DNA of 16,737 bases. Source: Coriobacteriia bacterium (GTDB taxonomy: Bacteria; Actinomycetota; Coriobacteriia; Coriobacteriales; UBA8131). The stretch spans positions 1 to 16,737 of the forward strand of contig WQXZ01000021.1 in NCBI GenBank assembly GCA_009781525.1, given 5' to 3'. A model generated the notes under the pieces. That model searched no databases. It worked only from the letters and a program-made list of their open reading frames with translations, and was not told the DNA's origin. Positions within the stretch are counted from its first letter, which is position 1. Every line of letters starts with the position of its first letter. Positions 1-5,784 of the stretch are shown in pieces. A program made the position numbers and the translations under genes.

Positions 1-672
1 GGGCAACGCAGCCAGCTTTGGTGGGATGTTCCGGTGATTGACAGTTTTGAGTTGATTCGCGATATCTATCGGGTTAGCCAGAAAGCCTATCACGAGAATC
101 TTGATGAGCTGACCGAGCTGCTTGACCTGGGCGAGATTCTGAAGACTCCCACTCGTACGCTAAGCCTAGGGCAGAGGATGCGTTGCGAGATTGCTGCGTC
201 GCTTTTGCATAATCCGCGCATCCTTTTTCTGGATGAGCCGACTATCGGACTTGACGCGGTTTCGAAGATTGCTGTGCGACAGTTTATTAACAAGCTGAAC
301 CGCGAACGGGGAACCACGGTGATTCTGACCACCCATGACATGCAGGATATCGAGGCGCTGACTGAGCGCATTCTGCTTATCGGCAAAGGCCGGATACTGC
401 TGGATGGCAGTTTGGATGAGCTCAAGCGACGCTCATCCGAGCGTAAGACGCTGGTTGTCGAGTATATCGGCAGCGACCCTGCCACTGCGCCAGGCATGAC
501 TGTGCTTGAGAGCAAGGAAGGCCGCTTGATCATTACGCTTGATCCTGCGGTGCTGCCAGTCTCAGATGCTATCAGCCTGCTGGCTGCCCAGACCGAGCTG
601 AAGGATGTCTCGGTCTCTGGCATTAGCTCAGAGGAGCTGGTGGCTACACTTTATCGCGAGTACAGCATATGA
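1..672 (+). CDS. ABC transporter ATP-binding protein (COG4586-like exporter ATPase), 5' truncated
   Basis: ATPase subunit of an ABC-2 type exporter; it would hydrolyse ATP on the cytoplasmic face and drive the two membrane subunits encoded just downstream. The frame is open to the left edge, so the true start and Walker A lie outside the window. Visible in order (numbered from base 1): Q-loop GQRSQLWWD (1-9), signature LSLGQRM (54-60), Walker B ILFLDEP (74-80), D-loop GLD (83-85), H-loop THD (His112), then a C-terminal extension of about 100 residues. The LWWD and PVIDS wording after the Q-loop is typical of the uncharacterised COG4586 exporters, some of which are annotated as viologen exporters; the substrate here is unknown. 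The stop overlaps the next start as ATGA, so translation is probably coupled. Confidence 0.93.
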   Translation, partial: GQRSQLWWDVPVIDSFELIRDIYRVSQKAYHENLDELTELLDLGEILKTPTRTLSLGQRMRCEIAASLLHNPRILFLDEPTIGLDAVSKIAVRQFINKLNRERGTTVILTTHDMQDIEALTERILLIGKGRILLDGSLDELKRRSSERKTLVVEYIGSDPATAPGMTVLESKEGRLIITLDPAVLPVSDAISLLAAQTELKDVSVSGISSEELVATLYREYSI

Positions 673-1568
673 GCGGGCAGGGTGAGCCGGTGGTGCGAAG
701 CGAGTCGGTGGCGCGACGAGGCGAGCAATCGCAAGTCGCGGCAGCGCAAGCGAGGTCTTCTCCACCAAAAAAGTATCTCTCGATATTTCGCATTCGCTTT
801 ATCAATGCGCTGCAGTACCGAGCTGCTGCGCTGGCGGGAGTCTCCACGCAGTTCGCCTGGGGATTCATGGAGTTGTTCGCTTTTCGGGCGTTCTACCAGG
901 CAAATCCCGCCGCCTTTCCGATGGAATTCTCGCAAACCGTCTGTTATGTCTGGTTGCAGCAGGCTTTTCTGACCCTGTTTATGATGTGGTATTGGGAAAA
1001 CGACATCATCACAGAAATCACCGAGGGTGCGATTGCTTATCAGATGGTTCGTCCGGTCGATATCTACAACCGCTGGTTCTGCCAGTCGGCAGCCAACCGC
1101 CTGGCCAGGGCGTTGCTGCGCTGTATACCGCTGTTTATGGTGGTCTTTTTTCTACCCGAACCCTACCGGATGTCGCTGCCTCCCAGCTTCGGGCAGTTTC
1201 TGCTGTTCGTGCTGTCCGCGGCGCTTTCGCTCTCGGTCGTTGTGGCTTTTTCTTCGCTGGTGTACGTCTCGCTTTTCTACACCCTTTCGCCGACAGGTAC
1301 CCGTTTGATGGCTTCCGGCATCTCCGACTTCCTGGCTGGCGGATTGCTACCGCTTCCCTTTTTTCCGGCGCCGATTCGCGCGGTGGTAGAGCTGCTGCCC
1401 TTTGCGTCTATGCAGAACATGCCGCTGCGAATCTACAGTGGCCACATCGCCGGAATCGACGCTTTGTCAGGCATTGGCTTGCAGGTTTTCTGGCTGCTTG
1501 TGCTGGTGCTGATCGGTCGCCTGGCGCTTAACAAGGCGCTCAAGCGAGTCATCGTGCAGGGCGGCTGA
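669..1568 (+). CDS. ABC-2 type exporter permease (COG4587-like)
   Basis: First membrane subunit of the exporter. The ATG overlaps the ATPase stop by 4 bp, which decides the start even though the ribosome binding site is weak. About six hydrophobic segments follow a basic N-terminal stretch (KYLSIFRIRFINALQYRAA, residues 35-53). The conserved block EGAIAYQMVRPVDIYNRW is characteristic of this permease type. Residues 1-34 (many Arg, Gln, Ala, Ser) are unlike the family's usual short start and are encoded by GCGA/GCAAGC-rich low-complexity DNA (about 695-760), possibly an intergenic repeat captured into the frame. It is 299 aa, roughly 30 longer than I expect for the family. The assignment is firm; the substrate is unknown. 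Confidence 0.9.
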   Translation: MSGQGEPVVRSESVARRGEQSQVAAAQARSSPPKKYLSIFRIRFINALQYRAAALAGVSTQFAWGFMELFAFRAFYQANPAAFPMEFSQTVCYVWLQQAFLTLFMMWYWENDIITEITEGAIAYQMVRPVDIYNRWFCQSAANRLARALLRCIPLFMVVFFLPEPYRMSLPPSFGQFLLFVLSAALSLSVVVAFSSLVYVSLFYTLSPTGTRLMASGISDFLAGGLLPLPFFPAPIRAVVELLPFASMQNMPLRIYSGHIAGIDALSGIGLQVFWLLVLVLIGRLALNKALKRVIVQGG

Positions 1569-1569
1569 C

Positions 1570-1623
1570 ATGGCGCTACGGCGAGTCACGAGGCAACTGA
1601 CATCCGCAGGGAGCCAACTATGA
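1570..1623 (+). other. Possible 17-codon linking ORF between the two permease genes
   Basis: An ATG one base after the first permease stop opens a 17-codon frame (starts MALRRVTRQL) whose TGA overlaps the start of the next permease gene as ATGA. AGGG lies a few bases before the ATG. It could carry ribosomes across the 51-bp gap and couple translation, or it could be chance. No product role is claimed. Confidence 0.2.
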
Positions 1624-2396
1624 GACTCTACCTTCGCTTCCTGGCGATACAACTAAAAAGCCAGATGCAGTACAAAGCCTCGTTCTTCATCGCGCTGTTC
1701 GGACAATTTCTGGTCTCATTCACCCTGGTGCTGGCGCTCTACTTCATGTTCGACCGCTTCAACAGCGTTCAGGGGTTCAGCTTCGAGGAGGTGCTAATCT
1801 GCTTTGCCACTATGCTGATGTCCTTCTCCCTCGCCGAGACCTTCGCTCGTGGATTCGACACCTTCCCCAGCATGCTGGGCAACGGCGAGTTCGACCGCGC
1901 CCTGGTCAGACCGCTTCCAGTCATCTACCAGGTGCTGGCCATGAAGGTCGATTACACGCGCCTCGCCCGTCTGCTCCAGGCAGTTTGCGTCTTCGCATAC
2001 GCCATCCCCAATTGCGGCGTTCTTTGGTCTGTGGATAAAATCCTGACCCTATTTCTGATGGTCACGTGCGGCTTCTTCGTCTTCTTCGGCTTGTTTGTGG
2101 TCTACGCTGCTTTTTCGTTCTTTACCATTGAGGGCTTGGAGTTCATGAATATCTTCACCGATGGAGCGCGCGAATTCGGCCGGTATCCTTTTTCGATTCA
2201 CGGCAGAAACATCCTGGCTTTTGTCACCTTTGTGATTCCTCTGGCGCTGGTGCAATACTATCCGCTGCTCTACCTGCTGGGCAGAGAGCAGAGTGTGCTC
2301 TATATGTTCTTGCCGATTGTCTCGCTGCTGTTTCTGATACCCTGCTTTGCCTTTTTCCGTTTAGGATTGCGTCACTATAAGTCCACTGGCTCATAG
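1620..2396 (+). CDS. ABC-2 type exporter permease (COG3694-like)
   Basis: Second, non-identical membrane subunit, 258 aa, with about six hydrophobic segments. The start is MRLYLRFLAIQL, preceded by AGGGAG nine bases upstream. The stretch NIFTDGAREFGRYPFSI around residues 175-195, followed by FVTFVIPLALVQYYPLLYLLG, is a hallmark of the COG3694 permeases, which pair with COG4587 permeases and one COG4586 ATPase. With the two preceding genes it forms a complete heterodimeric exporter apart from the missing ATPase N-terminus. It is the last gene of the operon; the next gene lies on the opposite strand. Substrate unknown. Confidence 0.9.
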   Translation: MRLYLRFLAIQLKSQMQYKASFFIALFGQFLVSFTLVLALYFMFDRFNSVQGFSFEEVLICFATMLMSFSLAETFARGFDTFPSMLGNGEFDRALVRPLPVIYQVLAMKVDYTRLARLLQAVCVFAYAIPNCGVLWSVDKILTLFLMVTCGFFVFFGLFVVYAAFSFFTIEGLEFMNIFTDGAREFGRYPFSIHGRNILAFVTFVIPLALVQYYPLLYLLGREQSVLYMFLPIVSLLFLIPCFAFFRLGLRHYKSTGS

Positions 2397-2410
2397 GCTT
2401 GGCTTTGCCT

Positions 2411-2430
2411 CCTGCCTTGTGGCAAGGCTG
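2411..2430. terminator. Hairpin between convergent genes, possible terminator
   Basis: GCCTTG-TGG-CAAGGC (2414-2428) forms a six-pair stem in the 59-bp gap between the convergent permease and 80-aa genes. There is no T-run on either side, so intrinsic termination is only a guess. Confidence 0.3.
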
Positions 2431-2455
2431 GGACTACCCGCCGCCACAGGCTGCG

Positions 2456-2698
2456 CTACTCGACGGTTCCGTAGATAAATCCCCAGCCGTGTCCGGATAT
2501 CGCCGAGTTCATCTGGTCGCAAAGGCGCTGGCGGTTGTAGGTTCCTGGCGGTAGGAGGTTGACGATCTCAAGCAGGTCATCGATCAGATCAAGGCTATCA
2601 GAAAGAATAATAACGTCGAGCCGTGTGACCAGCTCGCGCTTTTCAAAAAGCATATCAACCAAACGTTGGAGGGTGCCGAATTCTTCTGATTGTTGCAT
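2456..2698 (-). CDS. Uncharacterised 80-aa protein
   Basis: I do not recognise this protein. The frame is open up to 2905, but the likely start is the ATG at 2698 (MQQSEEFGTL), which has CGGAGC seven bases upstream; the 69 residues before it look non-coding. The 80 residues look genuinely coding: amphipathic helix patterns (LQRLVDMLFEKRELVTRL), then LLPPGTY, NRQRLCDQMNSAI and a Gly/aromatic tail ending GWGFIYGTVE. There is one Cys, no signal peptide and no membrane segment. It is divergent from the TetR gene, with shared upstream DNA holding inverted repeats, so it is a natural candidate for control by that regulator. Confidence 0.6.
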   Translation of the reverse strand: MQQSEEFGTLQRLVDMLFEKRELVTRLDVIILSDSLDLIDDLLEIVNLLPPGTYNRQRLCDQMNSAISGHGWGFIYGTVE

Positions 2699-2729
2699 GT
2701 TTGCTCCGTGTTTTACTAAAAAATGCTTG

Positions 2730-2745
2730 AGTGTCGCTGAACACT
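2730..2745. promoter_or_regulatory. Candidate operator, AGTGT-N6-ACACT
   Basis: A perfect 5-bp-arm inverted repeat with a 6-bp spacer, 32 bp upstream of the 80-aa gene's start and within the space shared with the divergent TetR gene. Its size and symmetry fit a dimeric HTH repressor; binding is inferred. Confidence 0.4.
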
Positions 2746-2831
2746 TTATCAGAACTGGCAGGTGCACTATCTTAATTCGCCCGGTTTGTGGCATTATGTA
2801 ATTGGCTAGTGTGACAGCAATTACTATGTGT

Positions 2832-2841
2832 GCCAGCTGGC
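2832..2841. promoter_or_regulatory. Palindrome GCCAGCTGGC upstream of the TetR gene
   Basis: A perfect 10-bp palindrome midway in the divergent intergenic region, 81 bp before the TetR ATG. It may be a second regulator site; no promoter element adjoins it clearly. Confidence 0.3.
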
Positions 2842-2870
2842 TAAGCATGGGGGTAGTTTGGGACGTATTC

Positions 2871-2898
2871 AGAAAGCCGCGCGTTTTATGCGCTTTCT
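2871..2898 (+). promoter_or_regulatory. Inverted repeat in the leader of the TetR gene
   Basis: AGAAAGC (2871-2877) and GCTTTCT (2892-2898) are perfect 7-bp arms, with CGC/GCG pairing possible inside after a bulge. It ends 24 bp before the TetR start, just upstream of the ribosome binding site. It could be an autoregulatory operator or an mRNA hairpin. Confidence 0.35.
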
Positions 2899-2922
2899 GC
2901 TGCACTACGCAGGGGAGGCACG

Positions 2923-3540
2923 ATGAGTGACATCACAGGTACCAAGGCGCTGATCTTTGATACGTTTGTTCATATGACCAGCACATTGGGTTTTGAGAAT
3001 GTCAGTATGCGAGAAATAGCCATGCAGGTCGGCATCAATCCCGCTTCGATTTACTACCACTTCGAGAATAAGCTGCAGATTCTTGAGTTTGCATACGATT
3101 ATTATGACAAGCATCAGTACGACAATCGTACTCCGGTTGATGAGATTAAGAAAATCATTAACACAGCAGATGCTGATGAGATCGTCGAATCACTACGCTA
3201 CGATTTTGTAACTGATGACGAGCGCCAATATATTCGCATGGTTTTGATAACCAAGATAATCTATATGCGCCTCTATCAGGATCCGCTTGCGAACAAAATG
3301 TTTGCAGACCTAAATACCAGCAGCGTCGAATATATGCTTGATATCCTGAAGTACGGTGTTCAGATTGGACGAATTGACCCAGAGTTTGACATTGAGACAT
3401 ATGCTGCGATATTCGTCGGATCGATTCATATCATGGGAATAAAATCCTTTGCCTCACCTGACTATCAGGTTGCTCAACTTGTAGAAGAGCAGCGAATCCA
3501 AAAGCTGCTTGGCAGGTTACTGGCTACCGCGTTGCGGTAG
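2923..3540 (+). CDS. TetR/AcrR family transcriptional regulator
   Basis: Dimeric DNA-binding regulator of 205 aa, the usual family size. The N-terminal helix-turn-helix is clear: LGFENVSMREIAMQVGINPASIYYHFENK (residues 22-50) matches the TetR_N pattern, with the recognition helix around IYYHF. The C-terminal ligand/dimer region (about 60-205) is divergent, as is normal, and gives no ligand. The start is fixed by GGGGAGG six bases upstream of the ATG. It is divergent from the 80-aa gene and downstream of the exporter operon, and could control either; the symmetric sites at 2730-2898 favour autoregulation and control of the 80-aa gene. Confidence 0.92.
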   Translation: MSDITGTKALIFDTFVHMTSTLGFENVSMREIAMQVGINPASIYYHFENKLQILEFAYDYYDKHQYDNRTPVDEIKKIINTADADEIVESLRYDFVTDDERQYIRMVLITKIIYMRLYQDPLANKMFADLNTSSVEYMLDILKYGVQIGRIDPEFDIETYAAIFVGSIHIMGIKSFASPDYQVAQLVEEQRIQKLLGRLLATALR

Positions 3541-3581
3541 ATTGTGGGAAGAAGCTGGACTGTTACGATCCGGAAGGTTGT

Positions 3582-3593
3582 GCACTTAAGTGC
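3582..3593. promoter_or_regulatory. Perfect 12-bp palindrome GCACTTAAGTGC
   Basis: A perfect 12-bp palindrome 42 bp after the TetR stop, in the gap before the tRNA gene. With no T-run it is not a standard terminator, and with no spacer it forms a poor hairpin. A protein-binding site is the most economical reading. Confidence 0.35.
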
Positions 3594-3643
3594 TGCGTAC
3601 TTGCTTTACCTCTCGTCTGAACACATCCTTAACATTAAACGAC

Positions 3644-3693
3644 ATAAAACAAAGTAGGCTTCATTGTCTCAATTCTTGTATGCTTTGTTTTAT
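3644..3693. repeat. 11-bp inverted repeat overlapping the tRNA-Ser promoter
   Basis: ATAAAACAAAG (3644-3654) and CTTTGTTTTAT (3683-3693) are perfect inverted arms 28 bp apart. The right arm runs into the TATAAT box of the tRNA promoter. It may be a regulator or integrase arm-binding site, or an AT-rich chance repeat. Confidence 0.45.
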
Positions 3694-3696
3694 AAT
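3668..3696 (+). promoter_or_regulatory. Probable promoter of tRNA-Ser
   Basis: A consensus -10 box TATAAT (3691-3696) lies 35 bp upstream of the mature tRNA 5' end. The -35 region is poor (CTCAAT at 17-bp spacing), so the call rests on the -10 box and its position. Confidence 0.5.
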
Positions 3697-3731
3697 GGCA
3701 CGTCAAACAGGTAGCATCAGTTGGTTGAATC

Positions 3732-3824
3732 GGAGAGATGGCTGAGTGGTCGAAGGCGGCGGTCTCGAAAACCGTTGAGCGTGTACCCCACGCTCCTAGG
3801 GTTCGAATCCCTATCTCTCCGCCA
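3732..3824 (+). tRNA. tRNA-Ser (anticodon CGA, reads UCG)
   Basis: Class II tRNA with acceptor arms GGAGAGA/TCTCTCC, D-arm from GCTGAGTGGTCGAAGGC, and an anticodon stem GCGGT/ACCGT around the loop CTCGAAA (anticodon 3766-3768). A long variable arm GAGCGTG/CACGCTC identifies serine. The T-loop is GGTTCGAATCC, the discriminator base is G3821, and CCA is encoded at 3822-3824. Its 3' end is the left copy of a 34-bp direct repeat, which marks it as a likely integration target. Confidence 0.97.
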
Positions 3825-3837
3825 GCAACTGATTGAG
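3804..3837 (+). repeat. 34-bp direct repeat, copy 1 (tRNA-Ser 3' end; candidate att site)
   Basis: Begins in the T-loop and runs through the acceptor stem, CCA and 13 bp beyond, to GATTGAG. It is identical to 4165-4198. A tRNA 3' end repeated downstream is the standard signature of tyrosine-recombinase integration into a tRNA gene. Confidence 0.7.
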
Positions 3838-4164
3838 GAATGTTTGTGTGTCGGTTTGTTATGGTTGAGAATAACCAGGATTCGAACCCGTAAGGGATTT
3901 TCGCGTTGAGAATCGTGCCACTCAAGGGCTCCCAAAAAGTACACTGAGTGAGCCAAAAGGCGAGCGAGGGACTTTTTGGGAAAGAGGAGGAGCAACGAAG
4001 CACTGTGAAAGCCTCAGGCTGCGTAGCAACTGAGGCTTGAACATCAGCGGAGTTTGCTCCGACGAGTCACGATTTAGCGAAAATGGGCGAACAGGCGAAG
4101 CCTGTGAGGTCACCAAGCGCTAGGAGCGCGAAGCGCAAAGTGCGAAGCGCGGTGACGTGATTGG
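3838..4164. other. Hairpin-rich 327-bp segment between the duplicated tRNA ends
   Basis: No convincing gene. Successive perfect inverted repeats: CCCAAAAAGT/ACTTTTTGGG (3931-3940, 3971-3980); AAGCCTCAG/CTGAGGCTT (4009-4017, 4030-4038); CGGAG-TTTG-CTCCG (4048-4061); ACAGGC-GAA-GCCTGT (4091-4105); GTCACC/GGTGAC enclosing two copies of GCGAAGCGC (about 4109-4155). This may be a structured RNA, a packed repeat element, or what remains of an excised integrative element. Reads either way; strand unknown. Confidence 0.45.
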
Positions 4165-4198
4165 CGAATCCCTATCTCTCCGCCAGCAACTGATTGAG
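4165..4198 (+). repeat. 34-bp direct repeat, copy 2 (candidate att site)
   Basis: A perfect copy of the tRNA-Ser 3' end including the CCA and 13 bp of flank, offset by 361 bp. The rest of the tRNA is absent here, so this is a remnant rather than a second tRNA gene. Confidence 0.7.
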
Positions 4199-4279
4199 AG
4201 ATGGTCATTCCGCGAGCAACTGTTTTCGCTTTACCCTTTTCAGCCCTACCCAAAAACACTTTGTCGGAGGATGCTTTTT

Positions 4280-4918
4280 ATGAAAGATCGTAATAGAACA
4301 CTTGTGCTTGTTCAATTCAGTGCTCTACTGGCAGTTGAAGCTCTCTTTTGCTTTACCCCACTGGGATCCCTGCCAGCACTTGGCCCGATTGTTGCCACGC
4401 TTGGAATGATTCCCGTTGTCATCACTTCCTTGTTGCTTGGCACCAAGGCGGGAACCTTGATGGGAGCATTTGCAGGGCTATTCAGCTTCATTGTCTGGAC
4501 TTTCTTTCCACCCTCACCGATCGTCGCCTTTATCTTCACCCCTTTCTATTCGTTCGGTGAGCTGACCGGAAACTTCGGCAGCCTGCTGATTTGCTTTGTT
4601 CCTCGCATTTTGGTTGGTACAGTAGCAGGAGCCAGCTACCAGGCGCTAAAAAGAGCTATGCCAGAACGAAGTATCGTGTGTTACTCGATCAGCGCTGCTC
4701 TTGGCTCACTGACCAATACATTTGGCGTAATGGGTGGAATCTGGCTCTTCTTTGGCGACCAGTACTCGACTCTCTTTGGCAGCGCCATGTTATTTGTGGT
4801 TGGCTTCACGGTGCTTACCAGCGGCATCCCCGAGGCGATTGTCAGTGCTATCGCCGCATCAGCCGTCTGCCACCCTCTCTCTATTGTGCTGGGAAGAAAC
4901 TCTAGCGATAAGCAGTAA
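4280..4918 (+). CDS. ECF transporter S component (PanT/COG4684-like)
   Basis: Membrane substrate-binding (S) subunit of an energy-coupling factor vitamin importer; in this family it works with a shared EcfT/EcfA module, not present here. The protein is 212 aa from MKDRNRTLVL, with six hydrophobic segments. The pattern LGMIPVVITSLLLGTKAGTL (about 45-64) matches the ECF S-component fold, resembling pantothenate-type S components; the vitamin is not provable. The start is set by GGAGG (4266-4270) nine bases before ATG 4280. An in-frame ATG at 4157 is rejected because its extra residues would be encoded by the duplicated tRNA tail. Confidence 0.85.
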   Translation: MKDRNRTLVLVQFSALLAVEALFCFTPLGSLPALGPIVATLGMIPVVITSLLLGTKAGTLMGAFAGLFSFIVWTFFPPSPIVAFIFTPFYSFGELTGNFGSLLICFVPRILVGTVAGASYQALKRAMPERSIVCYSISAALGSLTNTFGVMGGIWLFFGDQYSTLFGSAMLFVVGFTVLTSGIPEAIVSAIAASAVCHPLSIVLGRNSSDKQ

Positions 4919-4929
4919 GCTGGCGCACC

Positions 4930-5007
4930 TGGCAGTTAGCTGCCAACCTGAAGTCAACTAAACACCTCAGGTTATCTCGTGGTAATCCAAGGCATCTCAA
5001 GATGCCT
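4930..5007 (+). terminator. Hairpins downstream of the ECF gene
   Basis: TGGCAG-TTAG-CTGCCA (4930-4945), AACCTG/CAGGTT (about 4945-4973) and AGGCATC-TCAA-GATGCCT (4990-5007) follow the stop codon in series. None has a strong T-run. The last is the best terminator candidate, with a 7-bp stem, a 4-nt loop and a nearby GTTT. Confidence 0.35.
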
Positions 5008-5094
5008 CCTAGTTTACCCGTTTACTCCGCCATGTTCCCTCTTCTACCTCTTGTTTTGCCGCACCCCACTGCCTTCGTCTGATCCAAGGTTGTT

Positions 5095-5116
5095 CCAGGT
5101 TCTACCCAGGTTCTAC
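5095..5116. repeat. Tandem duplication of CCAGGTTCTAC
   Basis: Two perfect adjacent copies of the 11-mer (5095-5105 and 5106-5116), ending one base before the perfect part of the large inverted repeat. Possibly a scar of element insertion or replication slippage. Confidence 0.7.
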
Positions 5117-5117
5117 T

Positions 5118-5401
5118 CATATTTGTTAGTACGTTGTCAATTGGCAGAAAGATGCGACATTTTGGCACAGATTGACGGTTCGGCTTTGGCAAGCTCTCAA
5201 CAATCGGCAGCGTATTGGGCTAATCGCCTATATATCTAGCGCCGTATTGTTGAGTATGCCCAACTGATAGCCCAAATACTGATAATTCTTCACTGAACTT
5301 GGGTATTTGAACAGTAAATCGCACTGCACACAAAGCCGAACCGTCAATCTGTGCCAAAATGTCGCATCTTTCTGCCAATTGACAACGTACTAACAAATAT
5401 G
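5118..5401. mobile_element. 71-bp perfect inverted repeat with 142-bp core (MITE-like or invertible element)
   Basis: Bases 5118-5188 are the exact reverse complement of 5331-5401, and pairing continues for three more bases outward across a single-base bulge. The core has its own shorter arms: CTCAACAAT/ATTGTTGAG (5196-5204, 5246-5254), TTGGGCTA/TAGCCCAA and CAAATAC/GTATTTG. No transposase or recombinase is nearby and the core is non-coding. No clear target-site duplication is seen. Candidate explanations are a non-autonomous transposable element, an invertible switch, or a source of a long hairpin RNA. The repeat is certain; the class is inferred. Confidence 0.7.
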
Positions 5402-5414
5402 GAGTTGGTTTTAC

Positions 5415-5485
5415 GGAGTTTTACAGTAAACGAAAGTGGTTGGAAGTGTCGGGAAGTGTCGGAGTTTTGCAGTGGACGGAAGTGG
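5415..5485. repeat. Degenerate direct repeats next to the inverted-repeat element
   Basis: Two 25-bp units (5415-5439 and 5461-5485), both beginning GGAGTTTT and ending AAGTGG, differ at four positions, all A/G transitions. Between them GGAAGTGTCG is repeated twice in tandem (5442-5451, 5452-5461). Confidence 0.65.
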
Positions 5486-5728
5486 CTACAGTAGGTTATG
5501 GCAGGTCGATTGCGTGACTGATGGCTGATTGCAGCTGTAACTCTTCATGGCTTCATGAGGCTTGGTGATTGGTTGGCTGTTGGCTAGCTATCCCACAGTA
5601 CGTCGCCATCACATGCTCGTTCATGTCCCTCGCCCCTCTCAGGATGATGTACTGGCACCCAGTAAGCAACACCAAGCATCGACAATCAGGCATAAGTGGT
5701 TCAAAATTGCAGTAGCATTATTTGCGCG

Positions 5729-5784
5729 AGCAACCTCATGCTCGCAAGTGCTCACTACCTGCAAGCAACCTCTACTCGCAAGGA
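5729..5784 (+). promoter_or_regulatory. Repeated leader motif and hairpin before copA
   Basis: A roughly 20-bp motif beginning AGCAACCTC and ending CTCGCAAG occurs at 5729-5748 and again, one base shorter, at 5764-5782, where it runs into the AGGA of the ribosome binding site. The first copy also forms GCGAGCA-ACCTCA-TGCTCGC (about 5726-5745). It could bind a metal-responsive regulator or control translation, but it does not match the CsoR, CueR or CopY operators I know. Confidence 0.35.

Noticed and set aside
90..623. Long minus-strand frame opposite the ABC ATPase, and similar ones opposite copA and thrC
   Set aside because: They mirror well-identified genes and have no family features; they are by-products of codon usage.
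3878..3889. T-loop-like GGATTCGAACCC, suggesting a second tRNA on the minus strand
   Set aside because: No acceptor, D or anticodon arms can be built around it. At most it is a fragment.
3635..4003. Minus-strand 122-aa frame covering the tRNA-Ser gene
   Set aside because: It is antisense to a clear tRNA and crosses hairpin-rich DNA; it has no recognisable protein pattern.
4157..4279. Upstream in-frame start for the ECF S component
   Set aside because: The added residues would come from the duplicated tRNA end. A strong GGAGG precedes the ATG at 4280, which begins a typical S-component N-terminus.
4979..5239. 86-aa plus-strand frame
   Set aside because: It crosses the left arm of the inverted repeat, has no ribosome binding site, and its composition follows the repeats.
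5095..5485. Possible CRISPR array
   Set aside because: Repeats are few, unequal and lack regular unique spacers, and there are no cas genes.
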